Source: SG8-39 sp032125995
GTDB lineage: Bacteria > Pseudomonadota > Gammaproteobacteria > Burkholderiales > SG8-39
Assembly: GCA_032125995.1 (NCBI GenBank)
Contig: JAQBBQ010000121.1
Span: forward strand, 1-26,109
Direction: 5' to 3'
DNA length: 26,109 nt
The notes beneath the pieces were generated by a model. The model worked only from the letters and a program-made list of their open reading frames with translations. It had not been told where the DNA came from and did no database searches. A program made the translations under genes and the position numbers. Shown in pieces: positions 7,598 through 14,571 of this stretch (positions within the stretch are counted from its first letter, which is position 1; the number at the start of each line of letters is the position of its first letter).

Positions 7598-8067
7598 TGA
7601 CTGAACCGGCATTCAAGCTGAAGAAGAACGTCAAGGCGCTGCTAGACGAAGCAGCGGCGAAAACCCGGGGCATTTCGGCGCAGGCGGCGCAGGCCAAGCT
7701 GGGCGACGACGGCACTGTTTTCGTCGATATCCGCGACGTGCGCGAACTCGAGCGCGACGGCATGATTCCGGGCGCGTTCCACGCGCCGCGCGGCATGCTC
7801 GAATTCTGGGTCGACCCGGAAAGCAAGTACTACAAGCCGGTGTTCGTGCCCGGCAAGCGCTACATCCTGTATTGCGCCGCCGACATGCGTGCAACGCTCG
7901 CCGCGGGCGTGCTCGCGGAGATGGGCATGGACAATGTCCTTCATCTCGAGGGCGGTTTCGAGGCGTGGAAGAAGGCGGAACTTCCAGTCGGCGAACGGCC
8001 GAAAAAGGAACACGGGGGTGAGCGTCACCCTGCCGCGGCGGCCAAGAAAACCGCGCCGGAGGCCTGA
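7597..8067 (+). CDS. Rhodanese-like domain protein
   Basis: A 156-residue cytoplasmic protein with one rhodanese domain. It shows the FVDIRDVREL start motif (42-51), the GMIPGAFHAPRG segment (55-66), and an active-site loop CAADMR beginning at Cys93, followed by the GGFEAWK helix. The loop differs from the classic CRxGxR, so thiosulfate sulfurtransferase activity is not assured. The C-terminal tail is basic and Ala-rich and looks disordered. The ATG has GGGAGG six bases upstream and overlaps the isomerase stop. Two upstream in-frame codons (ATG 7591, GTG 7594) lie too close to the Shine-Dalgarno sequence. Pairing with a glutathione-fold protein suggests persulfide or thiol chemistry, which is inference. 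Confidence 0.9.
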   Translation: MTEPAFKLKKNVKALLDEAAAKTRGISAQAAQAKLGDDGTVFVDIRDVRELERDGMIPGAFHAPRGMLEFWVDPESKYYKPVFVPGKRYILYCAADMRATLAAGVLAEMGMDNVLHLEGGFEAWKKAELPVGERPKKEHGGERHPAAAAKKTAPEA

Positions 8068-8075
8068 GCGTCTCG

Positions 8076-9686
8076 ATGGGCATCATCCGATCCACACTCG
8101 ACACACGTTCGGATGCGTACCGGACGAACGCCGCGCGCATGCGGGGATTGGTCGCCGACCTGCGCGAGAAGGTCGCGCAAGCTGCGCTCGGCGGCGATGA
8201 AAACGCGCGCGCCAAACACGTCGCGCGCGGCAAGCTCCTGCCGCGTGAACGCGTGAGGACGCTGCTCGACCCGGGATCGCCTTTTCTCGAAGTCGGCCAG
8301 CTCGCCGCCTACGGCATGTACGGCGACGATGCACCCGCGGGCGGGATCGTCACCGGCGTCGGCCGCGTCTCGGGACGGGAATGCGTAATCGTCGCGAATG
8401 ACGCGACGGTGAAGGGCGGCACTTACTATCCGATGACGGTGAAAAAGCACCTGCGCGCGCAGGAGATCGCGTCGCAGAATCGGCTGCCGACCATTTACCT
8501 GGTCGATTCGGGCGGTGCGAACCTGCCGAACCAGGACCAGGTGTTTCCCGATCGCGAGCATTTCGGCCGGATCTTCTTCAACATCGCCAATCTGTCGGCG
8601 GCGGGGATTCCGCAGATCGCCTGCGTGATGGGTTCGTGCACCGCGGGCGGCGCCTACGTGCCCGCAATGTCCGATGAATCGGTGATCGTGCGCAACCAGG
8701 GCACCATCTTCCTCGGCGGACCGCCAATCGTGAAAGCCGCAACCGGCGAAATCGTCACGCCCGAGGATCTTGGCGGCGCAGATCTGCACACCCGGATTTC
8801 GGGAGTCGCCGACCACTATGCCCTGAACGACCCGCACGCCCTGGCGATCGTGCGGCGTATCGTGCGCAACCTGAATACCGGCAAGCGCGTATCGCTCGAG
8901 GTGCGAACGCCGCAGGAACCGCTCTACCCGGCCGAGGAAATCTACGGCCTGGTGCCCGACGACGTCGTGCGCAAGCCGCTCGAGATGCGCGAGGTCATCG
9001 CGCGCATCGTCGACGGCTCGGAGCTGGACGAGTTCAAGCGCAACTACGGCACCACCTTGGTGACCGGCTTCGCGCACATCCACGGTTACCCGATCGGCAT
9101 CCTCGCCAACAATGGCGTGCTGTTCTCGGACAGTTCGCTCAAGGCGACGCATTTCATCGAGCTCGCCGCGCAGCGCGGCATTCCATTGCTGTTCCTGCAG
9201 AACATCACCGGCTATATGGTCGGCCGGAAATATGAGGCTGGCGGCATTGCCAAGGATGGCGCCAAGATGGTCACCGCAGTCGCCACCGCGCGGGTGCCGA
9301 AGTTCACCATGATCGTCGGCGGGTCGTTCGGCGCCGGCAACTACGGGATGTGCGGACGCGCCTATTCGCCGCGCTTCCTGTGGATGTGGCCGAACGCACG
9401 CATTTCGGTGCTCGGTGGTGAGCAGGCTTCCAGCGTGCTTGCGACCGTACGCCGCGACGGCATCGAGGCAAGGGGCGGGACCTGGTCGAAGGAAGAGGAG
9501 AACGCGTTTCGCCGCCCGATCCTCGATCAGTATGAACATCAAGGCCATCCCTACTACGCGAGCGCCCGGTTGTGGGACGACGGCGTGATCGACCCGGCCG
9601 ATGCACGCCGCCTTCTGGGTCTCGCAATCTCGGCGTCGCTCAATGCGCCGATCGAGCCGACCACGTTCGGCGTGTTCCGGATGTAG
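8076..9686 (+). CDS. liuB: Methylcrotonyl-CoA carboxylase, carboxyltransferase (beta) subunit
   Basis: A 536-residue carboxyltransferase subunit that transfers CO2 from carboxybiotin to the gamma carbon of 3-methylcrotonyl-CoA, giving 3-methylglutaconyl-CoA. Features include the N-terminal GKLLPRERVRTLLDPGSPF segment, the CoA-side motif with GGTYYPMTVKKH, the SCTAGGAYVPAMSDE oxyanion segment near residues 185-200, and the second oxyanion site GGSFGAGNYGMCGRAY near 414-429. Length and these motifs fit MccB rather than propionyl-CoA carboxylase. GGAGG lies about 13 bases upstream of the ATG, a somewhat long spacing. The biotin-carrying partner follows after a short ORF. Confidence 0.95.
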   Translation: MGIIRSTLDTRSDAYRTNAARMRGLVADLREKVAQAALGGDENARAKHVARGKLLPRERVRTLLDPGSPFLEVGQLAAYGMYGDDAPAGGIVTGVGRVSGRECVIVANDATVKGGTYYPMTVKKHLRAQEIASQNRLPTIYLVDSGGANLPNQDQVFPDREHFGRIFFNIANLSAAGIPQIACVMGSCTAGGAYVPAMSDESVIVRNQGTIFLGGPPIVKAATGEIVTPEDLGGADLHTRISGVADHYALNDPHALAIVRRIVRNLNTGKRVSLEVRTPQEPLYPAEEIYGLVPDDVVRKPLEMREVIARIVDGSELDEFKRNYGTTLVTGFAHIHGYPIGILANNGVLFSDSSLKATHFIELAAQRGIPLLFLQNITGYMVGRKYEAGGIAKDGAKMVTAVATARVPKFTMIVGGSFGAGNYGMCGRAYSPRFLWMWPNARISVLGGEQASSVLATVRRDGIEARGGTWSKEEENAFRRPILDQYEHQGHPYYASARLWDDGVIDPADARRLLGLAISASLNAPIEPTTFGVFRM

Positions 9687-9696
9687 GGCGCGAACG

Positions 9697-9855
9697 ATGT
9701 CCGAGCACCGTGCAACGATCGAATGGCGCCGCGGCGATGCGGGGTTCAGCGATGAGACCTACACGCGCAGTCATACGCTGCGCTTCGACGACGGCATCGA
9801 GGTGGCGGCGGATTCGCCAAAGCGCACGCCCGCCCGGGCCACGCGCAAGGATTGA
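9697..9855 (+). pseudogene. Truncated OsmC-family-like ORF between mccB and mccA
   Basis: A 52-residue ORF starting ten bases after the liuB stop. Its sequence, with IEWRRGDAGFSDETYTRSH followed by LRFDDGIEVAADSP, looks like the N-terminal beta-sheet of OsmC-family peroxidase-like proteins ('V.W.R....F.D..Y.R.H...FDGG..V.ASS'). OsmC proteins continue for about 100 further residues with two catalytic cysteines. Here the frame turns into a short basic tail and stops, so both cysteines are absent. The stop lies directly before mccA, and AAGGA in its last codons is the probable mccA ribosome-binding site. It is most likely a deletion remnant kept for operon spacing or coupling; a short genuine peptide is the alternative. 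Family assignment rests on about 40 residues. Confidence 0.5.
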
Positions 9856-9857
9856 GC

Positions 9858-11855
9858 GTGTTCCGCAAGATTCTCGTCGCCAATCGAGGTGAAATCGCCT
9901 GCCGCGTGATCGCGACCGCGCAGCGCATGGGTATTCGCACCGTCGCCGTGTACTCCGACGCGGACCGTGACGCACGCCACGTCCGGCTGGCCGACGAGGC
10001 GCGCCACATCGGGCCGGCGCCAGCACGCGAAAGCTATCTTTCAAGCGCGGCGATTCTCGAAGCGACGCGTGTTACCAGTGCCGAAGCGATTCATCCTGGC
10101 TACGGCTTCCTTTCGGAGAACGCAGCGTTTGCCGCCGCCTGCAAGGCGGCGGGCGTGGTCTTCATCGGGCCGAGCGCCGAAGCGATTGCCGCGATGGGCG
10201 ACAAGTCCGCGGCGAAGGCTCTGATGGAGAAGGCCGGCGTGCCGCTCGTCCCCGGCTATCACGGGGCGAAGCAGGATGCGACTTTTCTCGCCGCGCAGGC
10301 TGCGAAGATCGGATTTCCGGTCCTCATCAAGGCCTCTGCCGGCGGCGGCGGGAAGGGCATGCGCATCGTGGCAACCCCGGACGCGTTCGACGCTGCGCTC
10401 GCCAGTGCGAAGCGCGAAGCTGCGGCAGCGTTCGGCGACGACCGTGTGCTCATCGAACGTTATCTCGAACGGCCGCGGCATATCGAGATCCAGGTCTTCG
10501 GCGACAGTCAAGGCGCGATCGTGCACCTGTTCGAACGCGACTGCTCGGTGCAGCGCCGGCATCAGAAAGTCCTCGAGGAAGCCCCTGCACCCGGCATGAC
10601 GGCCGAGCGCCGCAGCGAGATGGGCGCGGCTGCCGTCGCCGCAGCCGATGCCATTGCCTATACCGGCGCAGGGACGGTCGAGTTCATCGCCGAACAGGAT
10701 GGTCGCTTCTACTTCATGGAGATGAATACGCGCCTGCAGGTCGAACACCCGGTGACCGAGATGGTCACCGGGATCGATCTCGTCGAATGGCAGCTGCGCG
10801 TGGCCGCCGGCGAAGCGCTGCCGCACACGCAAGACGAGCTATCGATGCGCGGCCATGCGATCGAAGCGCGGATTTACGCCGAGGATCCGGCGCGCGACTT
10901 CCTGCCCCAGACGGGGCGCATCGTCCACCTCGCGTTTCCCGCCCAATCGACCGCGGTACGCGTCGACACCGGCATCGACGTCGGCGCCGAGATTTCGCCC
11001 TTCTACGACCCGATGATCGCGAAACTCATCGTCTGGGGTGCCGACCGCAGCGCGGCGCTCGCGCAGCTGCGCGTCGCGCTCGGCGAAGTCGAGATCGCGG
11101 GCCCGCGCACCAACGTCGACTTTCTTGGCCGCGTAGCGGCGAGCGCAGCGTTCTCGCAGGCGACGCTCGACACCGGACTCATCGAACGCAACCGCGACGA
11201 ACTCTTTCCACCTGCCGCTGGCGCGCCGCACGATGCCCTCGCCGCCGCGGCTTATGCCGAGCTTGCGCATGAGGCGGCGGCGGCACGTGCGCAGACGCAG
11301 GCCTCCGGCGATCCCTATTCGCCCTGGCACGAGGTCGACGGCTGGCGGCTGAACGCGGACTCGCACCATGACTTCGTTTTTCTCGAAGGCGATCGTGCGC
11401 ACACGGCACGCCTGCGTTTCCTGCCCGAGGGCACGCGCATCGAGATCGACGGCAAGGACCATGCGCTCGACGGCGAGCAGCTGGATGACGGCCGCCTGAT
11501 CATTCGCCTCGATGGATCCGCATTCAAGGCGCGCGCCGTGCGCGACGGCGATCTCTGGCATCTGTTTTGCGGCGGCGTGTACCACAAGCTCGCGCTGCGC
11601 GACGAGTTGCACGGTCTCGACGAGGACGTGAGCAGCGGTTCGCTTGCGGCGCCGATGCCCGGCAAGGTTATTGCGGTGATGGTCAAGGCGGGCGAGCGCG
11701 TCGCCAAGGGCGCGCCCCTCCTCGTCCTCGAAGCCATGAAGATGGAACATACGATTGCGGCGCCCGCCGATGGCGTCGTCAAGGACGTGCGCTGCGCGCC
11801 GGGCGAACAGGTGGTGGAAGGCTTCGAGCTGATTGCATTCGAACCCGCCGCATAA
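9858..11855 (+). CDS. liuD: Methylcrotonyl-CoA carboxylase, biotin carboxylase/BCCP (alpha) subunit
   Basis: A 665-residue subunit that carboxylates biotin with ATP and bicarbonate. The order is biotin carboxylase N-domain (VANRGEIACR at the start), ATP-grasp with the Gly-rich loop GGGGKGMR at 162-169, the metal/bicarbonate motif EMNTRLQVEHPVTE from Glu288, the biotin carboxylase C-domain, a linker domain, and a C-terminal biotinyl domain with EAMKMEH placing the biotinylated lysine at Lys628. The GTG start at 9858 has AAGGA six bases upstream. An in-frame TTG at 9852 overlaps the preceding stop and has no spacing for a ribosome site. Together with LiuB it forms the alpha6beta6 carboxylase. 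Gene order B-then-D matches many liu operons. Confidence 0.95.
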   Translation: MFRKILVANRGEIACRVIATAQRMGIRTVAVYSDADRDARHVRLADEARHIGPAPARESYLSSAAILEATRVTSAEAIHPGYGFLSENAAFAAACKAAGVVFIGPSAEAIAAMGDKSAAKALMEKAGVPLVPGYHGAKQDATFLAAQAAKIGFPVLIKASAGGGGKGMRIVATPDAFDAALASAKREAAAAFGDDRVLIERYLERPRHIEIQVFGDSQGAIVHLFERDCSVQRRHQKVLEEAPAPGMTAERRSEMGAAAVAAADAIAYTGAGTVEFIAEQDGRFYFMEMNTRLQVEHPVTEMVTGIDLVEWQLRVAAGEALPHTQDELSMRGHAIEARIYAEDPARDFLPQTGRIVHLAFPAQSTAVRVDTGIDVGAEISPFYDPMIAKLIVWGADRSAALAQLRVALGEVEIAGPRTNVDFLGRVAASAAFSQATLDTGLIERNRDELFPPAAGAPHDALAAAAYAELAHEAAAARAQTQASGDPYSPWHEVDGWRLNADSHHDFVFLEGDRAHTARLRFLPEGTRIEIDGKDHALDGEQLDDGRLIIRLDGSAFKARAVRDGDLWHLFCGGVYHKLALRDELHGLDEDVSSGSLAAPMPGKVIAVMVKAGERVAKGAPLLVLEAMKMEHTIAAPADGVVKDVRCAPGEQVVEGFELIAFEPAA

Positions 11856-11857
11856 GC

Positions 11858-12061
11858 ATGGTCGCCTCCCCTTGCGTCAACGTATGCGTGATGGACGAGG
11901 CGAGCGGCCTGTGCCAAGGCTGCTATCGCACGCTCGACGAGGTCGCGCGCTGGTCAGTGATGGGGGATGGCGAAAAGCGCGTGGTGATTGCGCTCCTCGA
12001 GGCGCGCAAAAGCAAAATGGGGTCAGACCCCTTTTCCGGGGTCAGACCCCCTTTTCGATGA
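11858..12061 (+). CDS. DUF1289 family Cys-rich small protein
   Basis: A 67-residue protein beginning two bases after the mccA stop. Four cysteines (C6, C10, C19, C22) in the pattern SPCVNVC...LCQGCYRTLDEVARW are the DUF1289 signature, suggesting a metal or iron-sulfur site. The family has no established function. The last 15 or so residues (KMGSDPFSGVRPPFR) are translated from two copies of an interspersed palindromic repeat, so the native C-terminus has been replaced or extended by the repeat. Its stop overlaps an in-frame ATG (12058) of the following gene. Confidence 0.85.
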   Translation: MVASPCVNVCVMDEASGLCQGCYRTLDEVARWSVMGDGEKRVVIALLEARKSKMGSDPFSGVRPPFR

Positions 12062-12122
12062 ACGAAGGCTTTCGCGTACCTAAAAGGGGTCTGACCCCAA
12101 GGAAAAAGGGGTCTGACCCCAT
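12017..12122. repeat. REPIN-like inverted pair of GGGGTCAGACCCC palindromes (four copies)
   Basis: Four 13-bp palindromes lie at 12019-12031 and 12038-12050 (GGGGTCAGACCCC) and at 12086-12098 and 12108-12120 (GGGGTCTGACCCC, the reverse complement). The two left copies with their TTTT tracts form an arm of about 39 bases, which is inverted at 12082-12122 around a loop of about 26 bases, giving a large potential stem-loop. Such short palindromes in inverted pairs resemble REP/REPIN elements mobilised by RAYT transposases. No RAYT gene is present here. The element spans the 3' end of the DUF1289 gene and the 5' end of the MBL gene. Confidence 0.85.
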
Positions 12123-13035
12123 GTTCCTGCTACCGGCATCGATCCGGGTGCTCGAGCGCGGCTGGCTGTCGTCGAACAACATCGTGCTGCACGACGACAC
12201 GAACACGGGGACCGTGATCGACTCGGGTTACGTCACGCACGCTGCACAGACCGTTGCACTGGTGGGCCATGCGCTCGAAGGCCGCCGGCTCACCCGGCTG
12301 GTGAACACGCATTGTCATTCGGACCATATCGGCGGCAACGCCGCGCTGGCGCGCGCGTTCGGCTGCACCATCACGATCCCGGTCGGCGAAGCCGCGAACG
12401 TCGCGCGCTGGGATAGCGAGGCGCTGCACCTGGACGGCTTCGGCCAGCGCTGCGAGCGCTTCGCGTTCGACTCGACGATTGCCGCCGGCGAGTCGCTGAC
12501 GATGGGCGGGCTCGAATGGGAGGCTATTGCCGCCCCGGGGCACGACATGGATTCGCTCGTTTTCTACGCGCCCGAGGCGCGGTTGCTGATCTCCGCCGAC
12601 GCACTGTGGGAGAACGGCTTCGGCGTGCTGTTTCCAGAGTTATATGGCGAACCCGGGCTCGACGCGACGCGGGCGACGCTCGACCGCATCGCGTCGCTCG
12701 AGGTCGCCGCCGTGATTCCGGGCCACGGCCGCGTGTTCTCCAACGTCGCTGCCGCACTCGAACGCGCCTATGGACGGCTCGACGCTTTCGAGCGCGACCC
12801 CGAGCGCGTGGCGCGCAACGCCTTTCGCGCACTCGTCGTGTTCTATCTGCTCGAGCATCAGACGGCGCGGATGGACGAGATCGCGAGGCTGCTCGAGACC
12901 GCGAGCTTCTTCGTCATGCTGAACGCGCGCTCCTACCGCCTCGCGCCTGGTGCACTGGCCCAGAAGCTCGTCGACGAGCTCGCGGGGGCCGGGACGGTTC
13001 ACGTCGAGGCGGGCGTGGTGCGCCCGGGTCTCTGA
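12121..13035 (+). CDS. MBL-fold metallo-hydrolase, 304 aa
   Basis: A metallo-beta-lactamase-fold hydrolase. The metal motif THCHSDH is at 63-69 (H64, H66, D68, H69), with a later APGHDMDS histidine, an SADALWENGFG segment with the bridging Asp, and IPGHG as the last histidine. The fold begins almost at the start (IRVLERGWLSSNN), so I chose the ATG at 12121, whose first two bases belong to the right arm of a repeat. The only Shine-Dalgarno candidate, AAGGGG, is repeat-derived. An in-frame ATG at 12058 overlaps the DUF1289 stop (ATGA) and would add 21 repeat-encoded residues. A C-terminal extension of about 80 residues resembles a winged-helix domain. The substrate is unknown, but thioester hydrolysis is plausible in this operon. 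Confidence 0.87.
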   Translation: MFLLPASIRVLERGWLSSNNIVLHDDTNTGTVIDSGYVTHAAQTVALVGHALEGRRLTRLVNTHCHSDHIGGNAALARAFGCTITIPVGEAANVARWDSEALHLDGFGQRCERFAFDSTIAAGESLTMGGLEWEAIAAPGHDMDSLVFYAPEARLLISADALWENGFGVLFPELYGEPGLDATRATLDRIASLEVAAVIPGHGRVFSNVAAALERAYGRLDAFERDPERVARNAFRALVVFYLLEHQTARMDEIARLLETASFFVMLNARSYRLAPGALAQKLVDELAGAGTVHVEAGVVRPGL

Positions 13036-13041
13036 ATTCCA

Positions 13042-13671
13042 ATGCGCACGATCGCCTGGCATTTCGATTTCGTTTCGCCCTACGCCTATCTGTGCCTCAA
13101 GCGGTTGCACGAATTGCCGGCCGACATCGTGATCGAGTACCGGCCCGTGCTTTTCGCCGGCCTGCTCGAGCATTTTGGGCAGAAGGGGCCGGCCGAACTG
13201 CCAAGCAAACGGCAGTGGACCTATCGCTGGTGCCAATGGTCGGCGGCGCGCCTGGGCGTGGCGTTCCGATTTCCCGCCGCGCACCCGTTCAATCCGCTGC
13301 ATCACCTGCGCCTTGCGATTGCGGCCGGTTGCACGTCGAGCACGGTCGAGCGGATCTTCGATTCGATCTGGACCACCGGCGCGGACGCTGCCGACCCGCA
13401 ATGCTTTACCGCACTGGCGGCCGAACTTGGCGTCGACGCCGCACGGCTGGGCGAGGCGGAGGTCAAGGACAGACTCCGGCGCAACACCGAGGACGCCGCG
13501 CAGGCGGGCATCTTCGGTGTGCCGGCATTTCTCGCCGATGGCGAGCTGTTCTGGGGCGTCGAGTCGGTCGACCTGCTGAAGGCCTGGCTCGCCGACCCCG
13601 CGTTGCTCGCGAGCGCCGAAATGAAGCGTTTGGATACGCTTCCCGTCGGCGCTGCGCGTAAGCGCTCTTAG
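13042..13671 (+). CDS. 2-hydroxychromene-2-carboxylate isomerase/DsbA-like (kappa-GST type), copy 2
   Basis: A 209-residue paralogue of the 6995-7597 protein. The N-terminal motif WHFDFVSPYAYLCLKR places the catalytic-type Ser at 12 followed by Pro, and the segment GIFGVPAFLADGELFWGVESVDLL forms the cis-Pro region. Similarity to copy 1 seems limited to the fold motifs, so this is an old duplication or a separate acquisition. It begins seven bases after the MBL stop and is the last plus-strand gene of the block, converging on a minus-strand gene only four bases away. The function is probably glutathione-dependent isomerisation or transfer; the substrate cannot be stated. Confidence 0.85.
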   Translation: MRTIAWHFDFVSPYAYLCLKRLHELPADIVIEYRPVLFAGLLEHFGQKGPAELPSKRQWTYRWCQWSAARLGVAFRFPAAHPFNPLHHLRLAIAAGCTSSTVERIFDSIWTTGADAADPQCFTALAAELGVDAARLGEAEVKDRLRRNTEDAAQAGIFGVPAFLADGELFWGVESVDLLKAWLADPALLASAEMKRLDTLPVGAARKRS

Positions 13672-13675
13672 CTTC

Positions 13676-14506
13676 CTAGAACTTAATCGTATCGCCTGGC
13701 TGCATCGCGTGGACCTTGGTCCGCGATTTGCCGAGCGCCTTCTTGAACTGCGCCGGCGTGCCCTTGAGCGGCGGGAAGGTGGCGTAGTGCATCGGCACGA
13801 CGTGCTTGGGCTTGAGCATGGTGCGCGTCGCGTAGGCCGCGTGCGCCGGATCCATCGTGAAGTGCCCGCCGATCGGCAACAGCGCCAAGTCCGGCTTGTA
13901 GTACGAGCCGATGATCTTCATGTCCGAGAAGATGCCGGTGTCGCCGGCGTGGTAGATCGTGAAGCCGTTTTCGAGCTTGATGATGTAGCCCGCTGGCTCG
14001 CCGCCCTGGTGCACGGACTTCTTCTTCGTCTCGGGATCTTCGTGGACGACCGAAGAGCTGTGCTCGGCGTGCACCATCGTCACCGTGATGCCCGGGCCGA
14101 GCGGCTGCAGCGGGCCGCTCTTGTTGAAGCGCACCATCTGCTTGCCCGGCAGGATACCGAGCATGTCGTAGGTGGTGCCCATGTCCGCGTTCAGCATGAC
14201 CGGCGCGCCGGTCAGTTTGGCGAGCGCCGGCAGGTCCGCCGTGTGATCGAAATGCCCGTGCGTGACGAGGATTAGATCGACGTGACCGAGCGCCTTGAGA
14301 TCCTTGTACTGGGCCGGCGTCTTGGGGTTTTTCGTGAGATACGGGTCGATCACGATCACCTTGCCCTTGGGCGTGGTGATCTTGAACGCGGACTGGCCAA
14401 GCCATAGCACCTCGGTCTTGCCGCTTTGCGCATGGGCAGTAGCGCCCGAAAACGCGAGCGCGAACGTAATTAGTGACGCGCACAGGGCGCGGACAAGCGT
14501 GGTCAT
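13676..14506 (-). CDS. Secreted MBL-fold metal-dependent hydrolase (UPF0173/UlaG-like)
   Basis: A 276-residue hydrolase of the UPF0173/UlaG-like metallo-beta-lactamase group. Metal ligands include the THGHFDH motif (H83, H85, D87, H88), a HAEHSS segment, a YHAGDTGIF segment and PMHYATFP near the C-terminus. Residues 1-26 form a classic Sec signal peptide (basic start, hydrophobic core, cleavage after AHA), so the enzyme is probably periplasmic, whereas UPF0173 members are usually cytoplasmic. The ATG at 14506 has GGAGGAGG eight bases upstream; an ATG six codons earlier overlaps that ribosome site. It is the last gene of the liv operon, behind a hairpin. A role in releasing a transportable acid from a periplasmic ester or lactone is conceivable but unproven. 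Confidence 0.88.
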   Translation of the reverse strand: MTTLVRALCASLITFALAFSGATAHAQSGKTEVLWLGQSAFKITTPKGKVIVIDPYLTKNPKTPAQYKDLKALGHVDLILVTHGHFDHTADLPALAKLTGAPVMLNADMGTTYDMLGILPGKQMVRFNKSGPLQPLGPGITVTMVHAEHSSSVVHEDPETKKKSVHQGGEPAGYIIKLENGFTIYHAGDTGIFSDMKIIGSYYKPDLALLPIGGHFTMDPAHAAYATRTMLKPKHVVPMHYATFPPLKGTPAQFKKALGKSRTKVHAMQPGDTIKF

Positions 14507-14522
14507 ACGGGTGTCCTCCTCC

Positions 14523-14571
14523 AAAAGGGCCGCCAGACTAGCATGAGTCCGGCGGTACCGCGCAAGCCCTT
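14523..14571 (-). terminator. Possible intercistronic terminator/attenuator after the PaaK-like gene
   Basis: Read on the minus strand, a 9-bp stem (CGCCGGACT with AGTCTGGCG, one G-U pair) encloses a six-base loop, is flanked by AAGGGC and GCCCTT that can pair outside it, and ends in TTTT. The U tract is short and the Shine-Dalgarno sequence of the next gene follows at once, so partial termination or RNA processing is as likely as full termination. Confidence 0.4.

Noticed and set aside
7597..8067. Link of the rhodanese and MBL genes to an ETHE1-type sulfide oxidation module
   Set aside because: None of the three MBL proteins shows the ETHE1 persulfide dioxygenase pattern I would expect, and no sulfide:quinone reductase is in the window.
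8025..9548. A 507-codon open frame on the minus strand opposite mccB
   Set aside because: Antisense shadow of liuB with no recognisable domain and no ribosome-binding site.
12019..12120. Possible small CRISPR array (four evenly short repeats)
   Set aside because: Repeats are 13-bp palindromes in opposite orientations with unequal short gaps and no cas genes; a REPIN-like element explains them better.
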